Source: Arthrobacter sp. ISL-95
GTDB taxonomy: Bacteria > Actinomycetota > Actinomycetes > Actinomycetales > Micrococcaceae
NCBI RefSeq assembly: GCF_018613695.1
Contig: NZ_JAGGPR010000003.1
Location: forward strand, 520,372-584,371
Direction of reading: 5' to 3'
Length of the DNA stretch: 64,000 nt
In this document: piece after piece, positions 7,862 to 16,312 of the stretch
How positions within the stretch are numbered: position 1 is the first letter of the stretch
How the letters are laid out: the number at the start of each line of letters is the position of its first letter
Notes under the pieces: model-generated
What the model was told of the DNA's origin: nothing
What the model saw: the letters and a program-made list of their open reading frames with translations, nothing else
Database searches by the model: none
Made by a program: the position numbers and the translations under genes

Positions 7862-9089
7862 GTACGCCTTGGAGACCTCTACGCATTCGCCAATGCCGTT
7901 GCCTCCATCACCAACGGCGCGGCGAGCATTGTGGACCCGCTGGGCCGAATCCTTGGCTATTCCACGCTCCCCGGCCAGCCCATTGATGAGCTCCGCCGCA
8001 TCACCACGCTCACCCTGCAGGAAACCACCCAGCCGGCCTTCGATCAGGACTTCAAGATCGTCTATGCCGCCCCCCGGAGCGGTCGTGGTTCCGGCGCTCG
8101 ACGACGGCATGGCCCGCCTTGCGCTGGCCGTCCGTGCAGGCGGTGAGCTACTGGGGTCCATCTGGATCATCGACCCCGGCGAGGAGAAACGCGCCACGGC
8201 ACTGCATGCGTTGGACCGGATGGCACCTTTGGCCGGGTTGCACATGCTCCACGCCCGCTCGGCCTCCGACTTTGGTGAACGACGCAATGCCGACCTCATC
8301 CGGACCCTCATGGACGACACTCCGCATGCGTCGTTCGCGGCCGCGCACTTGGGATTGGATACAGCCAACGGCCTGGCCGTGGCAGCTTTTTCGATTGTTC
8401 GCCCGGAGACAGGGAGCCTGGAATCCGTGCGTGACATCCACCGACTGCTGCACTTGGTGACCACTCTGTGCAACGTGCAGTTCGGGAACAGCCACAGCGC
8501 CCTGATCGGCTCAGTGGTCTATGCGCTGCTGCCCTGCAACGGGACCTCGCCGCGTGGCCCGCACGGCCGCATCATCCAGGAAATTGAGGCATATTCGCAC
8601 ACCATCAGTTCGTTCCCCGTCATCGCGACGGTGGGTGGCATTGCCGAAGGCATCGAGGACCTCCCCCGGTCCCGGTCCGAGGCCATCCAAACCCTGTATT
8701 ACCTGCTGAACGTGCAGGCACGGGAGGGGAAATCCTCCGGGACGGGAAAAGTGCAGAGCGTGGCACTCTACGAGGACTTCCAGGCCCCCTTGAACCTCCT
8801 GAAAATCGGGGAGTTCATTGAGGACAACGGGCTGGGCGGAGCGGACGAGATCGCCCGGATCCAAGCCCGCGATGCCGAGCAGCAAACGGACTACCTGGAC
8901 ACCCTCCGCGCCTACCTTGCCTCCAACGGGAACATTTCCGCCATGGCCACCCAGCTTCATGTGCACAACAACACGGTTCGGTACCGGGTGACCCGCCTGG
9001 CCGAGGATTTCAACCTGGACCTGGCGGATCCGCAGAAACGGCTGTGGTTGTGGCTGCGCTTGACCACCATGGACCTCGCGTCCACGTAG
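7862..9089 (+). pseudogene. PucR-family regulator remnant, truncated and frameshifted
   Basis: The C-terminus has the PucR helix-turn-helix (LRAYLASNGNISAMATQL, VHNNTVRYRVTRLAEDF), and the middle is the usual CdaR/GGDEF-like region. Earlier sequence (GDLYAFANAVASITNGAAS, DPLGRILGYST) is in another frame: the reading frame switches at a run of six C at 8070-8075. The N-terminal ligand domain is missing, cut at the same point where the divergent oxidase gene is cut. The C6 break alone could be a sequencing error, but the missing 5' end could not. It likely once controlled the divergent oxidase/transport operon. Confidence 0.75.
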
Positions 9090-9117
9090 CCGGCACCCTT
9101 CCGGCTGTAGTGGTGAC

Positions 9118-11472
9118 TTACCTGATGATCGGAAGTCCCGCCGTCGGGAAGACGCTGGGGAAGATCGACGGCGGCGGGACGGATACGGTGTCCAACGGCA
9201 CCGCGACGGTGCTCGTCCCAACGGTGACGTCCTGTCCCCGCACGTCGATAGGGAGCGGTTCTTCGCTGTAGTCCTGGCCGGATACGAGCGTCAGCGCAAT
9301 GGAACCCTGTGCGAGATCCACGGCCAACAAGCGCCCCTGCACCTTGAGCCTGAAGGACAGCCCCTCCCATTCAACCGGGAGCCGGGGATCGAAGCGCAGC
9401 ACTTCGCCTTGGTCCCGCATGCCGGCGAAACCGCACACCAAGGAGCTCCAGATACCGCCGGTGGAGGCGATGTGGACGCCGTCAATGGTGTTGCCGTGCG
9501 AGTTGTCCAGGTCAATGAAAAGTGCCTCGGTGAAGTGCTGCAACGCGACGTCGCCGTATCCAACCTCGGCCGCCATGATGCCCTGCACGCACGCGGACAG
9601 GGTGGAATCGCCGGTGGTGATGGGATCGTAGAAGTCGAAGGCGCGCTGCTTTTCCTCGGCCGTGAAGTCCTGCCACTGAAGGAACATGGCCAGCACGGTA
9701 TCGGCCTGCTTGAGGACCTGGTGCCGGTAGATCACCAAAGGGTGGAAGTTCAGCAACAAGGGGTACTTGGACTTGGGCGTGGTCCAGTCCCAAGGCTCCA
9801 ACGTCATGAAGTCGTTGTCCTGGCTGAAGACCTCAAGGTGGGAATCGTAAGGAAGCGACATCCGCTCGGCTGCCTGCCGCCACACCATACGCTCGGTGTC
9901 GGCTATCCCCTCATGCTCCAGCGCGGCCGCGGCACGCAGATTAAACCGCGCCATGACATTGGTGTAGAGGTTGTCATTGACCACGGCCGTGTATTCATCC
10001 GGGCCGGTGACCCCGTGGATGTGGAACATTCCGTCCTTGCCGAAGAAGCCCAACGAGGCCCACATGCGTGCTGTCTCAATGAGCAGATCGGCACCCAGCT
10101 CGCCGTTGAAGCTGTCATCGCCGCTGGCCCACTGGTAACGGTTGGCTGCGAACGCGATGGCCGCGGCAATGTGGAACTGGGCGGTGCCGGCAGCATAGTA
10201 GGCACTGGCTTCCAGGCCGTTAATGGTCCGCCATGGGAACAGTGCACCGTCCACGCTGAGTTCCTTGGCGCGGACGCGCGCATCCGGCAGCATCGCGTGC
10301 CGCGATTCCAGCACCTTCCTGGCACCGCACGGGTTGGTGTAGGTCAGGTAGGGCAGGAGGTAAACCTCCTGGTCCCAGAAGTAGTGGCCCTCATAGCCCG
10401 AACCACTCACGCCCTTGGCCGGGATACCTGCCACACCGGCGCGGGCAGTAGCCTGAGCCAACTGGAACAGACCCCACCGAACGGCCTGCTGCATCTCCGG
10501 TTGACCGCCGATGCCGATGTCCGCCGTGGTCCAGTATTCGTCGTAGTGCGCCTTGCTCTGGGCCAGGATTTCGGTGAAGGGCACCAGGTTCGCTTCGGCT
10601 TCCGATGCGAGGCTCTCTCCGCGGTCTTCGGCGTCTGAGGAGCCGGCCACCACGTAGCTGACCGACTTCTCCAAACGGAAAGTGTCGCCGTCGTGAATGG
10701 CCAATACGTAACGGACAGAAGACTCGTCCTCCGCCACCAAGGTCTCAAATGGTTGGCCTTCCGCGGAGATCCAGTGATCCACGGCCATGGCGACGCGCTG
10801 GCGGGACTCGGCCGTCTCCCAGGCGAGGCGAAGCGAGCCGTCCGAACCTTGGAGGTGCAGCGGGAGCAGGACCCGGCCCGCGTGCCGGCCGGAGCGGCGC
10901 GGGTCATGGACCGAGTGGTCCTCCACAGGCTGGTCCTGGCGGTTCACGACGCCGGAGGTGATGTCCGCGGACACGTCCCGGTCAGCTGTCAACGACAGTT
11001 CCAGGCCAAGACATCCGCGGGAATCGAAGCCCACCGCGCGGCGCTCCACCGTGGTGACGGTAGCGCCCGAGCGACAGGCCCAGGTGATGCTTTCTTCGTA
11101 GACGCCTGTGGAAAAGTCCACGCTGCGGTGGTAGTCCAACACAGTGGATTCAGCCAGGCTCAGGGCCTCGCCATCGATGGAAACAGTGAAGTTGTTCGCA
11201 TCCGGCACATAAACGATCCGCTGGCCGGTGCGGGCGAAACCATAGGCATTTTCGGCGTGCTTGATGTCCCAAATCTCATGGAAGCCATTGACGAACGTGC
11301 CTGGGAGCTCGCCGTCCCCTGCCGTTGAATGCGAGCCACGAATGCCAAGGTGGCCGTTGCCGAGGGCGAACAGCGTTTCCAGCGTTCCCTCGTCACCGGG
11401 GACGTGGATGTTCTCCACGAGCTTCCAGGGTTCGCAGGGGAAGCGAAGCCGATCGGAGCTGATGAGTGCCAT
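9118..11472 (-). CDS. Glycoside hydrolase family 65 phosphorylase (maltose/trehalose/kojibiose type)
   Basis: The 784-aa protein has the GH65 layout: N-terminal beta-sandwich (ETLFALGNGHLGIRGSH near residue 35), (alpha/alpha)6 catalytic barrel and a C-terminal sheet. The general-acid Glu is E493 in VTGPDEYTAVVNDN. The phosphate-site region TTGDSTLSACVQGIM is present, as is GHYFWDQEVYLLPYLT. The enzyme should phosphorolyse an alpha-glucosyl disaccharide to beta-glucose 1-phosphate, which the upstream HAD mutase converts to glucose 6-phosphate. That pairing supports maltose- or trehalose-type phosphorylase over hydrolase; the exact disaccharide cannot be fixed. It was probably once under the LacI regulator whose remnant lies upstream. 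Confidence 0.88.
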   Translation of the reverse strand: MALISSDRLRFPCEPWKLVENIHVPGDEGTLETLFALGNGHLGIRGSHSTAGDGELPGTFVNGFHEIWDIKHAENAYGFARTGQRIVYVPDANNFTVSIDGEALSLAESTVLDYHRSVDFSTGVYEESITWACRSGATVTTVERRAVGFDSRGCLGLELSLTADRDVSADITSGVVNRQDQPVEDHSVHDPRRSGRHAGRVLLPLHLQGSDGSLRLAWETAESRQRVAMAVDHWISAEGQPFETLVAEDESSVRYVLAIHDGDTFRLEKSVSYVVAGSSDAEDRGESLASEAEANLVPFTEILAQSKAHYDEYWTTADIGIGGQPEMQQAVRWGLFQLAQATARAGVAGIPAKGVSGSGYEGHYFWDQEVYLLPYLTYTNPCGARKVLESRHAMLPDARVRAKELSVDGALFPWRTINGLEASAYYAAGTAQFHIAAAIAFAANRYQWASGDDSFNGELGADLLIETARMWASLGFFGKDGMFHIHGVTGPDEYTAVVNDNLYTNVMARFNLRAAAALEHEGIADTERMVWRQAAERMSLPYDSHLEVFSQDNDFMTLEPWDWTTPKSKYPLLLNFHPLVIYRHQVLKQADTVLAMFLQWQDFTAEEKQRAFDFYDPITTGDSTLSACVQGIMAAEVGYGDVALQHFTEALFIDLDNSHGNTIDGVHIASTGGIWSSLVCGFAGMRDQGEVLRFDPRLPVEWEGLSFRLKVQGRLLAVDLAQGSIALTLVSGQDYSEEPLPIDVRGQDVTVGTSTVAVPLDTVSVPPPSIFPSVFPTAGLPIIR

Positions 11473-11502
11473 GGGCTGTTGAAGTCCTTCGAAAAAGTAG
11501 GG

Positions 11503-12234
11503 TCAGAGAAGATCGTTGAGGTCGTCCACCACAAGCGTGGCGCCGGCGTTGAGCAGGGTTTGCCTGCCTGCTCCCCGGTCCACGCCGATCACGGCATAAA
11601 AATCTGCACCGGCGCCCGCCTGGACGCCGGACACTGCGTCTTCCACCACAATGCATTCCTCCACAGGCACGCCCAGCAGGCCTGCTCCGTAGACATAGGT
11701 GGCCGGGTCCGGCTTACCGGGTAGTCCGACGCCGGCAGCAACCTGGCCGTCCACCACCACCTCAAAGTGGTGGTCCAGGCCCGCGGCCTTCAGTACTGCG
11801 GGCGCGTTGCGCGAGGAGGACACGACCGCCACTTTCAGGCCCAGCTCCAGTGCGGCGTTGATGAACTTGACCGAGCCTTCATAAGGCTCAACGCCGCGGG
11901 AGTTCACGATCTCGTTGAAAATGGCGTTCTTCCGGTTGCCCAGGCCCTGCACGGTTTCGTTGTCCGGGTGGTCATGCACCGGACCTTCAGGCAGCGTAAT
12001 CCCACGGGAGGTCAGGAAATCACGGACGCCGTCGAAGCGCGGCTTGCCATCGATATGATCGAAGTAGTCGCTTTCCTGGTACCCCTGTGGGTGGCCCGCG
12101 GCGGCCAGGTAGCCATCGAATAGTTCCTGCCACGCCTGCTCATGCACCACGGCAGTGGGTGTCAGCACGCCGTCGAGATCGAACAACAGCGCCGAAGCGC
12201 CAGTCCAGGCATTACGAAGATCAGTCATGTGCAT
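11503..12234 (-). CDS. pgmB: Beta-phosphoglucomutase (HAD superfamily)
   Basis: The 243-aa HAD phosphatase-fold mutase has motif I LLFDLDGVLTPT (nucleophile and acid/base Asp pair DxD), cap helices, motif II VVSSSRN, the Lys of GKPDPATYVYGA, and motif IV VVEDAVSGVQAG. It interconverts beta-glucose 1-phosphate and glucose 6-phosphate in the cytoplasm, the partner reaction of GH65 phosphorolysis. It lies 30 bp upstream of the GH65 gene on the same strand, so they form an operon. A second in-frame ATG (12228) is equally possible as start; neither has a strong ribosome site. Confidence 0.88.
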   Translation of the reverse strand: MHMTDLRNAWTGASALLFDLDGVLTPTAVVHEQAWQELFDGYLAAAGHPQGYQESDYFDHIDGKPRFDGVRDFLTSRGITLPEGPVHDHPDNETVQGLGNRKNAIFNEIVNSRGVEPYEGSVKFINAALELGLKVAVVSSSRNAPAVLKAAGLDHHFEVVVDGQVAAGVGLPGKPDPATYVYGAGLLGVPVEECIVVEDAVSGVQAGAGADFYAVIGVDRGAGRQTLLNAGATLVVDDLNDLL

Positions 12235-12242
12235 TGTTCCGT

Positions 12243-12563
12243 TCAGCGTTTGTGGCGCGTGGTTTTGCGTTCGATGAGCTTGGTATGGAGAAGGTGGTTG
12301 GACGGATTCAGTACTCAGGCCCCCAACTCGGCCTCGTCACAGGTGGCAGCGATGTGCTGCGGCGGTGAAGCGATGTTCAGTGAGGTGATGTTTATTTAGC
12401 GCACGCCCAAAGCCGCGGAACCGTGGAGTCTCAGTCACAACGGAGTGTTCATTGCTCGAGAGAACGGCCAAGTCCCAGTGGCCCAGCCCCGGCAGGTGTT
12501 GGGAGCCCGCCAGGCTGCGTGTTCGTCATCGATACCTATATTGTCCCACGGAACATTTCGCAT
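12243..12563 (-). pseudogene. LacI-family repressor remnant
   Basis: The minus strand carries pieces of a LacI effector domain: VPWDNIGIDDEHAAWRA, then after a frame change SQHLPGLGHWDLAVLSS and TPRFRGFGRALN, then a stop. After a gap comes a C-terminal HLLHTKLIERKTTRHKR and stop at 12243, which matches the usual ...P-T-x-L-I-x-R-x-T... end of the family. The DNA-binding domain is missing. It sits just upstream of pgmB, where a sugar-operon repressor is expected. The pieces are short, so the call rests on several aligned motifs rather than one strong one. Confidence 0.65.
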
Positions 12564-12657
12564 GCCCACGCTGGCTGCCCTGGTACACCGGCTCAACCCT
12601 CCATCCTCTCTCCTGACGCCTCGGCCTGATTGCCGTGTTGGGGCCATTCGCCAAAAG

Positions 12658-12671
12658 TGTAAGCGCTTACA
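12658..12671 (-). promoter_or_regulatory. LacI-type operator over a promoter
   Basis: TGTAAGCGCTTACA is a perfect 14-bp palindrome with the central CG of LacI/GalR operators. On the minus strand it lies between TTGAAT and TACACT (spacing 18), covering the -10 side of a promoter that would read into the LacI remnant, pgmB and the GH65 gene. The operator outlived its repressor, or is now read by another LacI protein. Confidence 0.7.
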
Positions 12672-12783
12672 ATTCTGTCATTCAATAGAGTGCGCTCGGA
12701 TGCGAAATTGTGACGCGAATCTCACGGAAAGCTTGATTCCCAGGACTGGATGCCGTCTAATCCCATACGTTTGGGCTAGCTGC

Positions 12784-13407
12784 TCAAGGGACGTTCAGGA
12801 CGTAGTACTTCAGGAACGCGCTGACATCCACCAATTCGGGCGGCTCGATTCTGTGGCCCATTCCCGGATAGGTGCGGGCCGTCAAAGCTACGTTGGCGTT
12901 CAACCACTCCTCTGTGTGGGCTATGGCGTCCTCGTTGATCACCGGATCGGCTTTGTCCCGCCCCCAGAAGAACGGGGGCGGGGTGTCAAAAGACTCACTC
13001 AGGGCCAGGAGATCGTTGTCCAGGACGAAGCCGGACAGGCCCACCGTTGCCCTAAACGCAGTGGGACGCAGGCGAAGGAGCGTGCTGGCCATGGCCATGC
13101 CCTGCGAATAGCCCAGCAGGCTGACGCTGCTGTGATTTTCCTTGACGGAATTTATCCAGTTGAACACCGAGTTGGTGGACGCTATGACATCCGAGAAATC
13201 GTTGGTGAGGAAGTAGTCCAGCAGGAACCATCCGTAATCGTCGCCTATGACTTTGGGGCCTCGCAGGGCGGCGCAGCTGAACTCGCCGGGCAGGTGCGGG
13301 AAGAGGTTCACCATGCGCTGTTCGCTGGTCCCGTAACCGTGCATCATCACCAGCAAAGGCGTGCCCTTGCGCTGATTTTCGGGCTTCGACCACACCACTG
13401 ATTCCAT
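12784..13407 (-). CDS. Alpha/beta hydrolase, carboxylesterase/phospholipase type
   Basis: The 207-aa alpha/beta hydrolase has oxyanion-region LLVMMHGYGTSEQ, nucleophile elbow LLGYSQGMAMA with the catalytic Ser, acid in ADPVINEDAI and His in YPGMGHRI. It resembles the small cytosolic carboxylesterase/lysophospholipase group; the substrate is unknown. ATG 13407 (MESVVWSKP) is chosen because a TAGGCT -10 box lies 7 nt upstream on that strand, and the longer frame would run through the divergent AraC-type gene. The two starts are 45 bp apart, so their promoters overlap. Confidence 0.82.
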   Translation of the reverse strand: MESVVWSKPENQRKGTPLLVMMHGYGTSEQRMVNLFPHLPGEFSCAALRGPKVIGDDYGWFLLDYFLTNDFSDVIASTNSVFNWINSVKENHSSVSLLGYSQGMAMASTLLRLRPTAFRATVGLSGFVLDNDLLALSESFDTPPPFFWGRDKADPVINEDAIAHTEEWLNANVALTARTYPGMGHRIEPPELVDVSAFLKYYVLNVP

Positions 13408-13416
13408 GGGCACGAG

Positions 13417-13452
13417 CCTAGTAGACTGCGCCCCACCTAGTAGACTGTGCCC
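13417..13452. repeat. 17-bp tandem direct repeat in a divergent promoter
   Basis: CCTAGTAGACTGCGCCC (13417-13433) recurs as CCTAGTAGACTGTGCCC (13436-13452), one mismatch and a 19-nt offset. The second copy carries the TAGACT -10 of the AraC-type gene and ends right before its ATG. The first copy lies over the region that drives the divergent hydrolase. It looks like a duplicated promoter or a two-site operator. Confidence 0.75.
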
Positions 13453-13914
13453 ATGACTCCGCAGGAACTGGCCAACCTGGCCCATCTGCGGCGCGCACGC
13501 GACTTCATCGATCGCGAATATGCGCGTCCCCTGGATGTGCCCACCATGGCCACCGGCGCCCTGATGTCCCCCGCGCATTTCTCCCGTCAGTTCAAGGCCG
13601 CCTACGGCGAATCGCCCTACAACTACCTCATGACCAGACGGATTGAACGCGCCATGGCCCTGCTCCGGGCGGGAACATCCGTCACCGACGCCTGCATGGA
13701 AGTCGGTTGTACCTCGCTAGGCTCGTTCAGCACGCGCTTCACGGAAATTGTAGGCATCAACCCCAGCGAATACCGTGCCCGGGAGCACCACGCGGTAAAG
13801 GCCATGCCCACCTGCATCGCCAAGCAGCACACGCGTCCTGAAAGAACCGGGAACAGCCAGCAAGGCAAGTCCGCCAAGAACCTGAGCAGGATTGAAGAAG
13901 CGCCCGCGTCGTAG
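13453..13914 (+). CDS. AraC-family regulator, DNA-binding domain only
   Basis: The 153-aa protein is almost entirely an AraC/XylS double helix-turn-helix: DFIDREYARPLDVPTMAT with SPAHFSRQFKAAYGESPYNY, then RIERAMALLRAGTSVTDACM with LGSFSTRFTEIVGINPSEYR. There is no ligand domain. The last 40 residues are a polar tail. ATG 13453 follows TAGACT by 7 nt, so the mRNA is probably leaderless; a GTG two codons earlier is less likely. A VOC gene follows 19 bp after the stop. Such AraC-VOC pairs are common in actinobacteria, and the VOC gene is the likely target. Confidence 0.88.
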   Translation: MTPQELANLAHLRRARDFIDREYARPLDVPTMATGALMSPAHFSRQFKAAYGESPYNYLMTRRIERAMALLRAGTSVTDACMEVGCTSLGSFSTRFTEIVGINPSEYRAREHHAVKAMPTCIAKQHTRPERTGNSQQGKSAKNLSRIEEAPAS

Positions 13915-13933
13915 CTGCAATAGCGTGTGATTC

Positions 13934-14335
13934 ATGAACATTTCATTGAAGTACGCACACGTAACCGTCAACGATGTTGATGAGTCGCTCGCCTTCTACC
14001 GGGACGCCCTGGGGTTTGAAGTCCGGAACGACGTGGGCTCGGACGGCCAGCGCTGGGTCACCATCGGCGGCGATGCCCAGCCGGATCTTGAACTGGTCCT
14101 GTCCCCTCCGCACGCAGGACGCTCACAGGCCGACGGCGACGCCATCCAGGAACTGCTCACCAAGGGCGTCATGCCCATGCTGGTTTTCACCACGGATGAT
14201 CTCGACGCCACCTTCGAAAAGCTCCGGGCATCCGGCGCCGAGGTACTCCAGGAACCGATCGACCAGCCTTGGGGCCCGCGCGACTGCGCCTTCCGCGATC
14301 CCTCCGGCAACATGATCCGCATCAACCAGGGGTGA
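13934..14335 (+). CDS. VOC-family (glyoxalase/dioxygenase fold) protein
   Basis: The 133-aa protein has two beta-alpha-beta-beta-beta modules: KYAHVTVNDVDESLAFYRDALGFEVRND for the first, and MPMLVFTTDDLDATFEKLRASGAEVLQEPIDQ with CAFRDPSGNMIRI for the second. It carries His and Glu at some usual metal-ligand positions, but the activity (lyase, dioxygenase or antibiotic binding) is not determined. ATG 13934 lies 8 nt after TAGCGT, so a separate leaderless transcript is possible as well as read-through from the AraC-type gene. Confidence 0.85.
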   Translation: MNISLKYAHVTVNDVDESLAFYRDALGFEVRNDVGSDGQRWVTIGGDAQPDLELVLSPPHAGRSQADGDAIQELLTKGVMPMLVFTTDDLDATFEKLRASGAEVLQEPIDQPWGPRDCAFRDPSGNMIRINQG

Positions 14336-14341
14336 TCAAGC

Positions 14342-14404
14342 ACGACGACGGGAGGTCACCGCGGCGCGGCGGTTTCCAGCGCTCGAGGCGACCTCCGTCG
14401 TCGT
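14342..14404 (+). terminator. Terminator between VOC gene and YbdK
   Basis: ACGACGACGG plus AGGTC pairs with GACCT plus CCGTCGTCGT across a 30-nt GC-rich loop that can also fold, and is followed by ACTTCTTTTC. It sits between convergent genes and may serve both. Confidence 0.8.
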
Positions 14405-14434
14405 ACTTCTTTTCTCAGCGACGCCTCAAGCTGG

Positions 14435-15574
14435 TCAGCGACTCAAGAGGCCGGCGTCGGACCGCTCGCCGTAATGGTGGGTAGAGGCAATGGCGGCTGA
14501 GACGACGTCGGACAATCGCCGCCGCTGGCCGTACGCCTGCCGCTGCAGCCGCTCCCCGGTCCCGCGCCGGAGGATATTCGCCACTCCGCTCCGCGCGAGC
14601 GCAAGGTCCCCTGATGCGGTCAGAGCACCGCGGATGTGCCGGAGCAGGGCACCGGCGACGTCGGCGGCAGCAAAAGGCGCCTGCTCCAGGGGGTGCAAAA
14701 GTTGGTTATTGACGCCGAAACGGCTGGCTTTCCAGTTGGCCATGCGGATCACCGGAGTCAACATGCTCGACGGCGGTTCCCCCTTGCGCCATTTGCTCGC
14801 CGCCGTTTCTACAAGGGCTCGCGCGAGGACGGCAAGGGTCAGGGCGTCTTCGGCGTAAAGGCAGACATCAGCAATCCGGAGTTCCACGGTTGGATGCCCC
14901 TTGGACAGGCGCGCGTCGAAGTAGATCATGCCTTCATCCAGGGGCACACCGGTGGACAGTAGTTCAGACAACACCGCCCCGTATCCCTCAGCGGAACCGA
15001 AAACATCCATGGGTCCCGCCGTGGGCCACCTGTTCCAGATTTGGGTCCGGTAGCTGGCGAACCCCGTGTCAAAACCCATCCAGAACGGGGAGTTCGCGCT
15101 CAACGCCAGGAGGACCGGCAGCCAGTGGCGTATCCGGTCCAGCACTGCGACGCCCTCGTCCGGCGACTCGATGGAGACGTGGACGTGGAAGCCGCAGGTG
15201 AGTTGCTCGCGGGAAATCAAGCCGAATTCCTGGCCCATGGTGGCATAGCGCTGGTTGCCTGTGGTGGGCGTGGCATGAAAGACAGGGGGTGTGGCCAAAG
15301 CGGCAACGCGCGCGCCTACTGCCCGGGCCGCCGAGTCTGCCAACTCCCGTCCGGCACGGATCTCTGCCCGCAGCTCTTTAGCGGTCCGGCAGGGGCGCGA
15401 GTTGACCTCAATCTGTTCCTGCTTGAACTCCGATTTCAGCGCCGGCCCACCCCCGGCGCCAATCTCGCCTTCAGAAGGGCCAGCCGCATCCAAAAGTCCG
15501 GATGCCAGCGCCAAGGGCAATCCATCCCCCGGATCCGCGATCAGCAATTCTTCTTCGACACCGAACGTGCGCAC
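14435..15574 (-). CDS. ybdK: YbdK-type carboxylate-amine ligase (GCS2 family)
   Basis: The 379-aa glutamate-cysteine-ligase-like enzyme (GCS2) shows RTFGVEEELL at the N-terminus with the metal-binding Glu pair, KSEFKQEQIEVNS, LTCGFHVHVSIES and HPTVELRIADVC, the last being a family hallmark. YbdK proteins have weak gamma-glutamylcysteine synthesis in vitro; the true substrate is unsettled. GTG 15574 (MRTFGVEEE) is preferred over GTG 15580 because GGGAGG is then seven bases upstream and family members start there. The adjacent Cys-rich gene ends 60 bp upstream on the same strand. Confidence 0.85.
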   Translation of the reverse strand: MRTFGVEEELLIADPGDGLPLALASGLLDAAGPSEGEIGAGGGPALKSEFKQEQIEVNSRPCRTAKELRAEIRAGRELADSAARAVGARVAALATPPVFHATPTTGNQRYATMGQEFGLISREQLTCGFHVHVSIESPDEGVAVLDRIRHWLPVLLALSANSPFWMGFDTGFASYRTQIWNRWPTAGPMDVFGSAEGYGAVLSELLSTGVPLDEGMIYFDARLSKGHPTVELRIADVCLYAEDALTLAVLARALVETAASKWRKGEPPSSMLTPVIRMANWKASRFGVNNQLLHPLEQAPFAAADVAGALLRHIRGALTASGDLALARSGVANILRRGTGERLQRQAYGQRRRLSDVVSAAIASTHHYGERSDAGLLSR

Positions 15575-15633
15575 AGCCACCCCTCCCCACCTTCAGTTAT
15601 TCAGAGACGGCTTCGGTTGTTTAGGGACGTCGG

Positions 15634-16092
15634 CTATCCAACGTGGCGCGGAACCTCCATCTGGAAGCCGCAGCGGCAATGGAGCACTTGGGTCTGCAGG
15701 TACACCTCAAGGAGGTTTGGACTCTCCGGATCGTCGGTGGTCCGGGGCGCCTCAATGACGCGTTCTGTAGGGCGTCCCAAGGTCATGGGATCACCACAAT
15801 GGGTGCAACTGAACCAGAGCCCGGCTGCGGACGTCGAAAGAAATTCACTCTGGATCGCGGGTACCAAGGCATCCAGACGGACTGCATGGGCGTAAAACGT
15901 ATCGCATTCGCTACAGGTGTAGCTGACTTCGACGATCTCCGACTGATTCGGTGTTGCTTCCACAACCGTCTCTACAAAAATGTAGGAATCAGTATGACAA
16001 ACGGTGCACCAAGGGCGTGCACTGGTATCGACAGCTGCGGGTGCCCGCCGGCTTGCAGGCTTCGGGGCGGGAATCGGGGATCCAAGCGTCAT
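15634..16092 (-). CDS. Cys-rich (four-knuckle zinc-ribbon-like) protein, paralogue A
   Basis: The 152-aa soluble protein has four Cys clusters: PWCTVCHTD (from residue 28), YTCSECDTFY, FSCTHCGDPM and LHCRCGFQMEVP at the end. Eight Cys residues suggest two zinc sites. I do not know a named family. A clear paralogue lies at 17263-17694, on the other side of the GAF-ANTAR gene. ATG 16092 is chosen over ATG 16098 because AAGGAG is then seven bases away. A role in nucleic-acid or protein binding is a guess from the zinc-ribbon look. Confidence 0.75.
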   Translation of the reverse strand: MTLGSPIPAPKPASRRAPAAVDTSARPWCTVCHTDSYIFVETVVEATPNQSEIVEVSYTCSECDTFYAHAVRLDALVPAIQSEFLSTSAAGLWFSCTHCGDPMTLGRPTERVIEAPRTTDDPESPNLLEVYLQTQVLHCRCGFQMEVPRHVG

Positions 16093-16312
16093 TGCCATTC
16101 TCCTTTTGCTCCTTCAAGGAACCTGCATGGAGGCACGCTGCGAGCCGGCCGAAAAGGGCCACGGCTAAAAAGGTGCAGTTCTTGGACCATCCTGGATGGC
16201 TCCAACTCATGAGGCTCCAAGGGCTATCTGCTTAACCCATGTATGAATGTAGTTCACTAGTGGCAGCCGTCACAAGTGATGAGGCGGGCGAGAATCCGCT
16301 TGCCCGGGCGGC

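Noticed and set aside
7556..8473. Minus-strand ORF of 305 codons
   Set aside because: A composite: the first part is antisense to the PucR remnant, and only the end matches the oxidase. Not a gene by itself.
9409..10638. Plus-strand ORF of 409 codons
   Set aside because: Antisense shadow of the GH65 gene, produced by high GC at third positions.
12445..13401. Plus-strand ORF of 318 codons
   Set aside because: It is antisense to the alpha/beta hydrolase, whose minus frame has a clear Ser-His-Asp layout; the plus frame has no recognisable domain.
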